Shown here: piece after piece, positions 36,838 through 49,400 of the stretch | How the letters are laid out: each line of letters opens with the position of its first letter | Numbering within the stretch: the stretch's first letter is position 1 | Origin: Channa striata | Taxonomy: Eukaryota; Chordata; Actinopteri; Anabantiformes; Channidae | Direction: 5' to 3' | Length of the DNA: 64,000 bases | Assembly: GCA_033026295.1 (NCBI GenBank) | Contig: CM065178.1 | Coordinates: 24,939,781 to 25,003,780, forward strand | Made by a program: the position numbers and the translations under genes | Notes under the pieces: model-generated | Seen by the model: the letters and a program-made list of their open reading frames with translations, nothing else | What the model was told of the DNA's origin: nothing | Database searches by the model: none

Positions 36838-39800
36838 ATGGCAGCCCGGGACTCGCCACCATCACCTCCGATGCCGCCGGTTCACGTCCACGTACCGGAC
36901 ACCACACCTGTACATGTACATATGAGGAGGAGCCCGAGCAAGACCCCGCAGGTCAGTGATCCGTCGGATGAGCTGGGAACACACTGGTCCCTGGTTGTCA
37001 CATGGAGTCACATGCTGGGTTGTGCATGATGAGTTCAAATGTTCTCTTTGTAGAACACGGTTCACAGTTTCTTAGCTTCTACCGGAAGGAATTGTTAGAT
37101 TTCTTACTGCACCTATGGATAGATTACTGAGTGGACAGGATATCCCAGGCTTCACTTTCAAAATGTCAATAAAACACAAGGACGAGATGCAAAATGAAAA
37201 AAAATGAAGGCTCAAAACAATCAGATGCAGGACGAATGCGACAAAAACCACAATGAGCACAAACTGAGACCAAATGGATTCACAGAAGCTCTTAAGAGGA
37301 GTTGGCTGTCATAAAGACCATGGGTTTTAACTGTCAATCTTCTTCTGCAGAACAGGACAAGGGATTGCCCGACGAAACGAGATGGAGGCCGGCAAAAGAT
37401 CCGGGCACCATGGATTCCTCCAGGAAAACTGTCCCACAGAAGAGATGTGAGATAAAACGTGTTCTCTGATGACGAGGCTGTCCATAGGCTGAATACATTT
37501 GAATTCATTTGCAAGAGTCGTTTGGAACAAAACATTTAAACAGTAGCAATGCAGGTGTTTGTTTATTGTAGCACACAACAATTGTACGTTTTTTCTGGTT
37601 TTTCATTCTTGTCGGTGGGTGTGTGTGTCCTGTATGTGTGCGTTTGTGCTTTCATCAGAGAACCAAAGTGCAACATCAGGCAGAAAGTGGCGCCAGACAT
37701 CAGCGTGATGAAGAGGAGCAGGACAAGGAGCTGGACGCAGTGTCCAAAAACATCAATGTCCTGCTCGGAGAGTAAGGCAACGCTTCTCGTTTAGAGACGT
37801 AGGAACCTCTCCAGCAGCTACCGAATCACATACTGTACATATTGACATAACAGTCGAATATAGAAGACAAGTCATCTCCCTAATAACTCACATTGCATTG
37901 TACATTATCGCTCCCTGAGACTCCCTGAGCCTGAGAGTGGAGCGATTTAGTTTCTTTTCACCAAAAGTAGACCGAAAAATGATACGGGTTGAGGCTAATT
38001 TTCTTATATGTGAATCGTGAAATTTGACAGTTTTTTTTTTTTGAACATTAATGTACAGCAAAACACACACAGTTTGTGAATATTTCAGATATGTCTTTAT
38101 TTCTGCGTTAGTATGATGTAATTTGTGACCAGATTTTACGTTCCATATGGTGATACTGTAAACATACTTTGGTATTTGATATTTTCCCCTTTGTTACAGA
38201 TCCGATTCTAGGGGTCAACAGGCAGAGACAGACGTGCTTCTAAGGGCACTTGTAGAAGCTGAAATCGACGGTTTAGCAGTAACTAATCAGTTGACAGCCC
38301 TGAAGGAAACTATTGACAACCTGGCCAAGGTAAGTCCGGCACCAAATTATCATTTTTAGATCATTTTAGTTGAAGACTAACGCGTTTTTATTGCTTTATT
38401 TCTTAGGAGAAGCGGCTATCAAAGTTGCATGCGACTTCCCTGGCACGACAGAAGGGCTTGTTGTTTGAGAAGATCGAGATGTTCGAAAACACAAACCACA
38501 ACCTTCGAGAGCTCCTCAGAGAGTGGAGTGGATATGCGGTACTGTACAGAGGCTTTATGTTCTTTGAAGCAGTCACAAAGCTCCAGTGGGAAATGATCAA
38601 TGGAAATTTCAAACTGACAAGTGATTAGACCTAATCCGCTGTTTTGGTTACGTTTTTTATTTGCATTTCTCGAGAGAAGCGTATTTACATTGGCAAAACT
38701 TTTTAAAATTCAAATTTACATGTTTAGTTGCTTTTTTCCGATTGATTTAGCTACAGAACCAAAAACAGATGTGATTTCTGCTTGTAAAAAAATGCAGTAG
38801 CAGTATAAATGAAAGCAATCAAAACCTCCTCGTTCCCACAGAGAGAATCTCTGATGCGGTCAGAGCACAACGATGTTTTAAAGAAGAGACTGGCTGACTG
38901 CGAAGCAGATAACCTTGTGAGTGACAAACACTCCTGTTTTCTCTTTATTCATAAGTTCATCTACAAAACAGATGACATTCAAAAAACATTGTTGGGGTTT
39001 TTCCTTTCTTGCAGCGGCTTTCAGCTAAACTCATCAACAAGGAGAAAGAAGCTTTCAAGCTTGCTGAGCATTTGGATTTTGAAAAGGTTGAAAATTGTAA
39101 CTGTGTTTTCTAACTCATGTTTTATTTTAGCTACAGTAGATGCACATTTAAGTCTCAGGTTTTCCAACATAGAAATTCCCCTTTCATCCTGTGCCTCTCT
39201 CTTTCATTGCAGGACAACGTGAAGACAACAGCAGAGCTTTCAAGAATCCTGGAGTCGACCCGCGACCACCTGGAGACTCAGCTCAACAGGACAGAAGCTG
39301 AAAGGGCCCAACTGTCTGCTCAGATCCAGGTATGTGAACACAAAACAGCCACACATACACACACACACACACACTGGTCAGATCTTTTTTATCCGTTCAA
39401 CATGGCACTGACACGGGTAGGTGATAATGTCAGTCGAGCCACAGCGTCTCCTTTACCAACTGTGAATAGTGGGAGCGTTTGTCAAACCTTAACGCTTCTC
39501 CTCTCCCTTCTTTCTGTGCGGAACAGAGGATGCAGCAGAGCAACAAGCAGCAGCAGAAGGAGCTTTGGGCTCTGCAGGAGGAGCTGCAGACTCTGAGGCA
39601 GCGAAGGGACGAGAACCAGGATGAGCAGGAGAGGCAGCACCGTGCAGCCCTGACCTTGATCACCCAGCAGGCGGAGAGAGCCGAGGAGTCGGCCCGGCAT
39701 CTGGCTGAAAAACTTCAGGAAAAAGTCCGTAGAAATGTTTGGTCTCATGCGTTAAAAATGACACAAATATGTAAGGCCTCTTTACAAGTGTAACCCCCTC

Positions 39801-42800
39801 TATCACAGCGCACCATAGGGGTCCTCAGACTGCTGCTCAGTCAGAATGATGGTCCCTGGGTCACAACCGTTGGAAAAGCCTTGTTGTACACAAATCATAA
39901 AACAGAGAAAAGCAGCAGTTCTGCATAAGTCCTGGTTCTCCAGAATGACCCACACACCTCTCTGGGGTTTGTCCTGTATGCAAATAGTTTCTCCAACCTG
40001 GCAGCAAACTGTCTGAGCCCACACGGTTATGCATATCAAGTGCATAGGAATTTCCGACATCTTCTCGGTTCAGGGGTGGCATTCAAAGACGCAATCAACA
40101 AATACAGAAGAGCGCCTAATGTTGCTTTAGCCTTTCAGCAAACACCTTTTCAGACGTCTGGTGGGAGTTTGCCGTTTGACCCTGTCTTTTAATTCTCACT
40201 GTACCTGCTCAGTTATTCATGTAAGTTTTTGCCACGAGCAGAGCCAGAGAAGGCCAAGGAAGGCACAGGCCCATTTTAATAGGTAGATAGATAAACATCC
40301 AGAGCACCACCATGGGGTTATAAGATAAAGACATTCTATGGTTTTAATCTAAAAACCATCTGTCTGGACGTGAGTTGCTCAAAGTCAACTCCACTTCACT
40401 GACAGTGATACTTGACCCTTTTTTTAAATTACTGTATATGTTTTGCCATAATTAACATGATTCGTTGTACTTAAAATAAAATGTTGTGGATGCTTTTATT
40501 CATGTACATCCACCACACGGTTTATCCCATGGTGCTGTGCAGCTGCAGACTGCTCAGAGTGGCCATGCTGACCCCAGTTGGTCCTCAATGACATTATTAA
40601 GACACCAGTGATAATGATGTGGCTGATGAGTGTATAAATGAATTCCGGGCTCAAATATGAAAACAAGGTGACAATTTGCCTTTTTTTTCCTAAAGGAAAC
40701 CCAGTTGGCTCAAGCTCTGTCTACATCCAGTGACTGGCGCCTCCGACACTCCAAAGAGGCAGGTGCTAAAGCACAGCTGGAGGAGGAAGTCTCTGCTGTC
40801 AAACTGTGAGTGTCCAGTTGAACTTGTTTCTGTGAAACACACTGGTGCGACGTTTTCACATCACAGGGCAAAACTGTCTGTTTAACCATCTCGTTATGTT
40901 TGTAGGCCAGTTTCACGAATTCTGTTAATAACATGCCTTTCCTTTTGTGGCCCTTTACCTAGAAAGAAACCATACATGTAATTTCTATTGATAATAAACA
41001 TTAAGCAATAGATTTTGAAAGAAATATTCCCAGTAATTACCAGGGCAGCACCAGATAATTGGGACTTGGAGAGCTAAGAGGGAGCTTCATAATTCATAGC
41101 AGCAGTTTAACATCTCCCAGAAACAACCAAATATGGCCCTGAACAACAGTCCTTCCTCTCATGCCCCTCATACTGCCAAATGGTATGTGTGTCTGGACTC
41201 ATTCTGGACAAAGTTGCTTTGTTTTTCTGTAGAAATTGTGGAGCTTTCGGTTTGCAGCAGTATAGCTGCTGCGCCGTGCACATAGTCTCCCTTAATTTGG
41301 AGATGTGTGCACTGATCCTGCTGCTGTTCTACAGCTACAGCAATTAACTGCGATAGCGCAAAGGAAAGAGTTAGAGTCATGTGCTCCAGTTTTACATTCA
41401 TCCACAAACAGGGAAACTTTCTCCATCACCGTCAACTTTCACATGTGCTTGTTTTAACGGAACAGCTGACGGATTCATAATACAGTTGCGACACCTCTAA
41501 GCTATTTGTGTTGATATAAAATAAATACAGATAAATAGTTAAAAAAAGATAAAAAGTATTATTAATTAAATAGTTATATTTGTTTCTGTAATTTAATATA
41601 AATCCAACAATTACACTTACGTTTTTAAAAACAGGACATTGTCAGAGGCTTAGGGACAGCTCAGGACTTTGCATGGGGAGCTTGACCGCCCCCTTGTGAT
41701 CTGTCTTTGCTACTACAGAGAAATGATAGAGCTCATGTACCTGCTTCCATCACAGTCAGGTGACCGAGCTGAACTCTCACCTTTATTCAGCTGAGGAGAA
41801 GATTCGGGCCGAGAGGGAGAAGCTCAGCGATCAGCTTCAGCATGTCAGCGCTGAAAACATGTCAACCAAGCTGGAAAACCAAAAACTCAAGGTACCGCCC
41901 CAAACAATCCTCAACAGATTCCTTCCTTGATTTCTGTCATAAATGTGTCGTAAAGTGAACCAGAACTATGGAAGACAAGTGTCTTCTACATTATGAAAAG
42001 AAAAATTATTTTCACTTTGTTAGTGATTCTGTACAGTGAAACGCTTATTATCAACATTTGCAAGTTTGAAGTTCTATTCGATAAATGACCTCATCTTTGG
42101 CAGTTTCTTCTGCTATTTTCTTGAACTAATGTAAATGAATATCAGTGGTGTTCAAATTTTTTTCAACCAAATCATATTTAGGATGAGTTGTCGTCATCTG
42201 AAGAGAAGATCAAGGGACTTCAGTCTGAAGCTCGTCAGTTGAAATCATCCATCAAAAAATATGAAAACCTGGTGGAGAAATATAAGAAGAAGGTACAGTC
42301 AGAACCGCTGATACTGCTTAAAGTCAGTGAACTGAGCTAACCTGAAAACGTTGCCAGTGTTCAGTAAATGTAAGACAGCCAGTTTTGTGTGGCACCTCTG
42401 TCTTCAGGTCCAGCAGGCTCGTCGCGAGTCGGAGGAGCATTGCCTGAAACTGGAGATGACGCAGAGGGAGGCGTGGGAGGTGAAGGCGAGCCTGGAGAGG
42501 GAGATGGAGCAGGTGAGGAGGGAGCTGCTGGGCCGACTCAGAGACCTGGAGGCACTGCCCGAGAGACTGAGGAGGACCGAGCAGCAGCTGCGAGACGCTC
42601 AGCAGGAGGCCGACATGCATGAGAGGAGGAACGTGGAGCACAGCGCCGCCCTCTCTGAAGTCAGACACAAGGTATCCACGTTACAACAACGAACTGACCT
42701 GTTTTTATGTCCCATACTCCATACTTTTAAACTGCATAGAGATGGATCCACATCATGGTTGACACGATGCTGATTGTGTTTGTCCACAGGTGGAGCAGCA

Positions 42801-44354
42801 GGGCACTCAGCTGGAGATGTTTCAGCAGAGGAACGTGCTGCTGCAGGAGGAGAACAACGTTCTTAAAGAGAAATTTCACAACTTGGAGAGGTAACGAGAT
42901 GGAGATTACGAGACGGCTGCGGAACGGACATTTACTAATCTTTCTTCTTCCTAGTTGTACAAAATGTTGCTGGCACGTCAAAACTTTTTCTTAAAACAGA
43001 AATTAGCTCCATGCATTTCATTGTAGGAAGCTGGAAGACGTGAAGGTGGAAAACAAAGAGTTGTCACAGAATATAATCTCAAAGGAAGAGAGCATCCGCA
43101 GCGTCCTGCAGCAGCTGGAGGACAAAACCCACGAGTGCAGCGTCTTGTCCCGACAGCTGCAACAAACTCTGGACGACGCACAGACACAGGTCTGAAAGTC
43201 TCGAGCAATTTATTTCGTTTGTCCATCACAACCCAATTCAACTGTTCAATTTAATCCAATCTTACTTTATATAACGCTTTAAAAACAACCAGGAGTTCAC
43301 CAAAGGGCTTTACAACAGGGAAAGAGAATATCTGAGCAAGCAATTACAAAAAACAGAAATGCATAAAAGTAAGAGTAATAAAATGATAAAAACAAAATGA
43401 TCATTTAGAAACTTGAAAGAAGGCTATTAAATTGTTTTAAAAACATGAAAAATATGTCCTCATTACTCTTCATCATAAATCTCTGAGGTGTCTCTTTTTT
43501 TCTCGAGACATTGTTCACCTCAACAGATGTGTCTTATGAACATTAACTTGTTTGCAGTCGTGGATTACAGCTACTGTGACACACTCATGTTTCATCAGCT
43601 GTGTTTACATGGAGCCAAATATTCCAGAGATAATCACATAGAACCACCCCATGCAGCTGATCTAACCCTTCCATTGATGCTTTCATGTATTTATGAGGAA
43701 AAGAACAATGTGATGACTTGTCTCATGTGTTAAGATATGTTGTGATTATTAGGGGACGTAAGTTAAATGAAGATCTGACCACTAATTTTAAGAGAAATGT
43801 GTAAATACAAAAATTGTTCACTTACTTATTCTTACTGCACTTCAACCTTAGCTGAGCGTTTTTTTCCTTTGTGGCCTCCTGCAGGTGAGCGACAGCATGC
43901 ATCGGGCTTTAGCCAAAGAGAAAGTGTCCCAGTCAAAGGCCTTGGACCTGCAGAGCCAGCTGAGCCGAGCCAAAACGGAGCTGGGTCAACTGCAGCAAAG
44001 CAAGGAAGACGTATGTGTCCATGTTCTTTGTTGTAACCTTTGTATTTAGTGCTTTCATTAACAGTCAGTGCCCGTTACATCGGATTTAGCTAATAGAGAA
44101 AAGAAGGAGTAAATTAAGCTGATATTGGGCACGTCTGAACTTCTCCGCAGTGAAATCAAAACCGTGTGAAAATTATTTTGTTTCTGCGTGCCTTCGTTTT
44201 CCTTCAGATGGAGAGGCGTTTCCGGAGTCAGCTGCAGAACATGAAGGAGAGGCTGGAGCAGTCAGACTCGACGAACCGCACTCTGCAGAACTATGTTCAC
44301 TTTCTCAAAACGTCATACGGAAACGTCTTTGGAGACTCTTTGCTTGCAAGCTGA
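36838..44354 (+). CDS. odf2: outer dense fiber protein 2 / cenexin
   Basis: Seventeen exons: 36838-36951, 37351-37446, 37659-37771, 38200-38329, 38407-38538, 38842-38916, 39015-39086, 39213-39329, 39527-39724, 40696-40805, 41756-41891, 42182-42292, 42408-42671, 42790-42890, 43027-43189, 43885-44010, 44208-44354 (TGA). Every junction keeps frame; 734 residues. ODF2 is a coiled-coil protein of mother-centriole appendages, cilia and sperm-tail outer dense fibres. Diagnostic stretches: N-terminal PPVHVHVPDTTPVHVHM, APWIPPGK, LVEAEIDG, LTALKETIDNL, FENTNHNLRELLRE, LEQSDSTNRTLQNYVHFLK and NVFGD near the C-terminus. Almost everything between is heptad-rich coiled coil. Compared with human ODF2, about 100 residues after the WIPPGK segment (the first coiled-coil part) have no counterpart; the 211-base and 428-base introns flanking exon 3 show no extra exon. 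Which fish paralogue it is cannot be told from this window. Confidence 0.95.
39796..40690. other. large odf2 intron without recognised features
   Basis: Contains only short unsupported reading frames and an A/T-rich stretch. No exon similarity or clear repeat seen. A similar statement applies to the 41 kb intron at 40806-41755. Confidence 0.5.
43236..43345 (+). repeat. fish-type interspersed repeat in odf2 intron
   Basis: The words TTTATATAACGCTTTAAAAA, CAGGAGTTCACCAAAGGGCT and TTACAACAGGGAAAG are typical of an abundant teleost element (consensus of the 'TTTATATAGCGCTTT...CAAAGCGCTTTACA' type). Identified by pattern only. Confidence 0.6.
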
Positions 44355-45261
44355 CTGCAAAACTCTCCGACCTGATCCGCATTCATCCATTCCCAAAGGA
44401 TTATTTTAAACCCATCATGTATCTGCTTTTCAATTGGGATTTTTATACTTTATGAAATTAGACAGGTAATTATTGTGAATTCTTTTCTATCCTTTTGATA
44501 ATTAAAATTCTGAACAGTTCTCGACTCTTCATTAATTTTCATCTCTACGGTCTAATCCAATCCAGTACAGCAGTTGTGCCATGGATTCTATTTTTACAGT
44601 GTGATAAAGCGGATGATTCTATTCTACGTGCTTATTACTGAGGTCATAGATGGAGTTGTGGTGCAGTGCCTTATAATAAGAAGGTTCTAATGTTTTTGGC
44701 CGCCACATTCATTTAAAGAACTACATCTTTTCTGAGGGACAGTTTGTAGCACCGGTGTTTCCAGCAGAAAGAAACAATAAAGCAAAAATCAACACTGCTA
44801 TTAGAATTAAAACTATAATACAATTAAAACCATATATATTAGATTACTAAATCAAGAAACTGATGGATGGCGCAGCCGGAACCACGAATCCTTGACGTTT
44901 CCGGCCGGACTGTATTTCATGTAACCGGCTGGTTTAAAACCAGTAGGTGTGATGGAGAAACCGAAACTTTGGGAAGGAGCGAACCGCAGTGACGCGACGG
45001 GCCTGTGAAAGAGACGCCGCTCCGGACCCAGGCCTCACGAACAGCCGCTGTGCGGATACGAACTCACTCGTTGGAGGCTCGATGAGTCGAACTCGCCCCG
45101 CAGCGGAACTGCCGCGCCGGGACGGATGAAGTGGTTCAGTCCGAGCGGAACGAGGCGCCGTTTGCTCCGCGATCCGTCAACCGGAAGCAGGGGTCGAGCC
45201 GCTCTGTAATTCCGGTCCGGGCCAACACGGACCAGTAGTTCGTTAGTCGCGCTTTGCCGTG
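44355..45261. other. odf2 3' UTR and gle1 promoter region
   Basis: The left half is A/T-rich with an AATAAA at about 44775. The right half, from about 44870, is CpG-rich without a TATA box and serves as the likely gle1 promoter and 5' UTR. Confidence 0.6.
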
Positions 45262-46447
45262 ATGCCTGCTGAGAACCTGCGATGGGAAACTTTACGGGCC
45301 TTGAAGGACTCGCCGAAGGGAAACATCACGTTCGACCCGTTCTGGTCGGAGCGGGGCGAGGTGAGTCGGCGCCAGCCGAGCTAAGCTAACGTTAGCCGAG
45401 TAGCTGCAGGCTTGTTGAAAACAGACCGGGCCGGGCAGCATGAACACGCCTGATTCCTGGCTCCAGCAGTTCTTCCTCCTTGTTAAATGTCCTCATCTCC
45501 CTGTTGCTCTTTTGGGAATTGCCATGACAGCAGTGCTGCTTTCCGCGCCCATTTTTCTATTTCCTGTTGTGTGTCATAACTGCAGCTTTAACTAGTCCCT
45601 GTGGCTGCAGGATATTTTGGCCGGCTGCAAAGAAGAGCTCAGCCTGTCCCCGGGCTCCGGCGTCATCTTGGAGCGCATCAGGTTTGTGCCCTGTAAGAGG
45701 TCCTGCTTTCAAGCCTCCAGTTCGGGAGACTCCAGCCCAGGCCTGTCCGAGGAGATCCCGGCCTCCATTTCAACCCGAGAGTCCATCGCTGATGGGAACA
45801 CAAAGCAAACCCCTACACATTTCACAGCCTCGTCTGTGGAGATCGAGCGCGAGCAGGTCTGACTCACTGCACACACACGCACACACTGCTCTCACACACA
45901 CTGCTCTCACACACACTGCTCTCACACACACTGCTCTCACACACACACACACACTGCTCACACACACACTGCTCACACACACACTGCTCACACACACACT
46001 GCTCACACGCACACTGCTCTCACACACGCATACTGCTCTCACACACGCATACTGCTCTCGCGCACACTGCTCACACACACACTGCTCACACACACACTGC
46101 TCACACACACACTGCTCTCACACACACTGCTCACACACACACTGCTCTCACACACACTGCTCTCACACACACTGCTCTCGCGCACACTGCTCTCACACAC
46201 ACTGCTCTCACACACACTGCTCTCGCGCACACTGCTCACGCACACTGCTCTCACACACACGCACACTGCTCACACACACACTGCTCACACACACACTGCT
46301 CACACACACACTGCTCACACACACACTGCTCACACACTGCTCACACACTGCTCACACACTGCTCACACACACACTGCTCTCACGCACTCTGCTCACGCAC
46401 ACTGCTCACACACACTGCTCTCACACACACTGCTCTCACGCACACTG

Positions 46448-46485
<38 letters not shown>

Positions 46486-49400
46486 TCACACACACACTGC
46501 TCACACTTTGTGTCCTCTTAGAAAACTGAGTTTGTCAAACTACACTGTAAATTGTTGTAGGCCAAATAAAACATTCTTGACGTTGTTAACAGTAGGTTGA
46601 GACGATCCCACTGGTTTCTGAAGCTTTTAACCACATTTTAATAAGAAACTTGCGAACTGGTAGTAGAAAGAGACGAGAGAATAATATTGTCAGATGTTGG
46701 AAAAAGACACTGATTTGCATTTGATTATCCTGACAGCTGCTGCATTTTCGGAGATTGGATATAAATCAGATGTAATGCCAAATAGAAATGAGGAATACAT
46801 TTGATTTGAAAAAACAATTTTTTCATGTGGTAGAACCAAGATCAGATTTGGATGGGAAGTTTCTAACGTTTCCTCCTGTAAATGTGCTGCAGGTCTTTAA
46901 CAATGAGGCCAAGGATGAAGATCCAGATGCTGGTGACGTTCCCAGTCCTACAGCAGTTCCTGCCCTGTCCCTGCTGTCGCCCAAAGCCATGGAAACCGCT
47001 GGCTGCATTATCAAAGTTGAGGAGGAACACAGAGAAAAGGCCAAGGTGAGCTGTCCGAGCTGAAGTTTCATGAAATCCAAATAATTTTAACCATTTTAAC
47101 AAAGTTGATCAGTTTTCTTATTAAATTGTATGTAGTCTTATTATTTTGTTAAGACTACAAATATGTACTTTATTCTTTCTTTGAGTCATTCATGACTTTC
47201 AGTATGAACTGAATATAAACTGCCTTACTCTCACTTATTTATTTTTTACTGACACATGAGAGTCAAAGTTGAAACTTCTTTGAAACCGCTTTTTGGGATG
47301 TAACTTGTGCGATCAGTAATGTCTGAAACGCAGACGGGACGCTCTGCACCCTCACGTGAATTACAACTTGTGTCTCTGGGCTCAGATGGCTCTCAGACTG
47401 CGGCAGGAGATGCAGGAGAAGCTGGTGGTAGAAGTGGCGAGTTCTGAGTCCGAGCAGCTGAAACGCTTCGAGGAGTTCATGGAGCTGAAGCAGAGGCAGG
47501 AGTTCCAGAGTATGAGGGACATGATGGACAGAGAGTAAGAGACACTTAAAAACCGGTTTTGCTGTGTTTAGCATTTTAAAAATGTTTCTGGCTTAAAAAT
47601 TGTCCCTTTCTACTTGTAGAACTAAAGAGAGCATCGGGCGTCAAGAGAAGCTGAAGGAAGAGCAGCGACACAGGATGAAGGTATGTTCATCAGGAGGATA
47701 TCTGTAAGATCTCTGTAAAGGCCTGGAAACGGAGCAGGAATCCACTGCCTTAAGTCAGAAATCATACAATGTCTTCATTCTCCATCACATCAGATCCTGA
47801 ACCTGCGGCTGAGGGAGGCGGAGCAGCAGCGTGTGCGCGAGGCAGAGCTGGAGCGGCAGCGGCAGGCCGAGGGCAGGGAGAGGCTACGAAACCTCAACAC
47901 CATCCAAGAGGAGATCCTGCAGCTCAACCAGCTGCTGGAGCCGTCCATGCAGAGCAAGACTGACGTGCCAGCGGCCAGCCTCAGCTCCTACAGCACCCGT
48001 GGGAACCAGCTGTGCTCCCAGGTGTCTGAGGTGGTCCGGAAAACGGCAGAGGTCAGTTTAAAGTCGGATTGTTCACGTTTGAATTTTTCAATTATTTACT
48101 TTGTGCTAACATGACCGTGGCCCCCCGGAAAAATCACGAGGAAACAAGTTGTGGTGTCGGCACGTGGATGGATGATGCAGGTATAAAGGCTACAGGTCAA
48201 ACTGCAGCTGCAGGTAAACCAGCAGATGGCAGCAATCGTAGAACCTGGGACCCAGAGTAGTTGGAGAATACTCATGATAAACTGAGTGGATCTTGAACGG
48301 AAGCTCTTTTTGCACAAATCTGTCCCTACATTTGCATCAGCTGTTGTGCCACCGTGTCTGATTTATTTTCGGTTTTTCCTCCTCTATAGTCTCTGAGCAC
48401 GTTACCTAATTGAATGTACATGCACTGGTTGTGCTCCACGCAGGTTTCTCAGTTGAGCATGTCCGTTTCACCTTTTCACTGTCTCGTGCTAGGGCGAGTT
48501 CCCCAGTGTGGAGGACATGACTGCGGCTGAGCGAGCCCTCCATGAGATGAGGGCACTCATCCGGCTGATGCAGGAGGACGTGGCCAAGGCCCAAGAGAAG
48601 AAGAAGAAGGATCAGGAGGAAGAAGAAGCGCGCAGGAAGCAGGCAGAGCTTCAGGCGCAGCAGGAAGCGCAGAAGAAGGCCGAGCAGTCGGCCAAAGAAC
48701 GGGCACAAAAGAAAGGTCAGAGAGTTACCGAAAAAGACGTACACTTGAAATTAAAGAGCAAAGGAAATACAGGTGAACCCGGACAGATCTTTAGAGCTTG
48801 TGTCCAGGAACCTCGAGGCAGCAAAACACAATAAGTCCCGAAGCTTTTACTTTCCTTGGTGCAAGATTTTACCCGTTGCTTTTTTTCCTTTTGATGCACC
48901 TGTCACATATTCAGGTTTGTTGATGTGATAAAATTAAAATTATTTCCCAAAAACCTATGGAAAAGCAAGTCAACTTTTAACAGCTTTGTTTGGCAGCATC
49001 ATTAAAATTATGATTATTATTGCTTTTTTTTTTTTTACCTTTTTATTGTTTCAATCTTCCAACAGGACTGCAGAATAGTGCCGAAGACAGCACAATGAGA
49101 TGGTACAAAGACCTGCAGGATTCAGCGGCTCAGTGCGCCCAGTCCTTTGAACAGCTCCAATCCACAAAGGATGCCCAGGTGGGTCCGTCCCCTCACGTCC
49201 AATGTTTGTTACGTACACAGCAGACAGACCCAAATTCAGTTTTTCCCCTGGAATCTGGATTCAGCCAAACTTCTGATTTTCACATTTTTAATCTAACTCG
49301 TTCCATATAATATGAAAAAGTGTGTCTCCATCGTTTCTCCTCTTAGACAAAGAAGCTGAGGCTGGAGCTGCAGAAAGCCGCCACCATCCCCGTCAGTCAG

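Noticed and set aside
45567..46529. 320-codon reading frame and matching minus-strand Cys/Val/Ser-rich frames
   Set aside because: They are translations of the gle1 intron 2 minisatellite and the preceding exon in a wrong frame. The gle1 exons join in phase without them.
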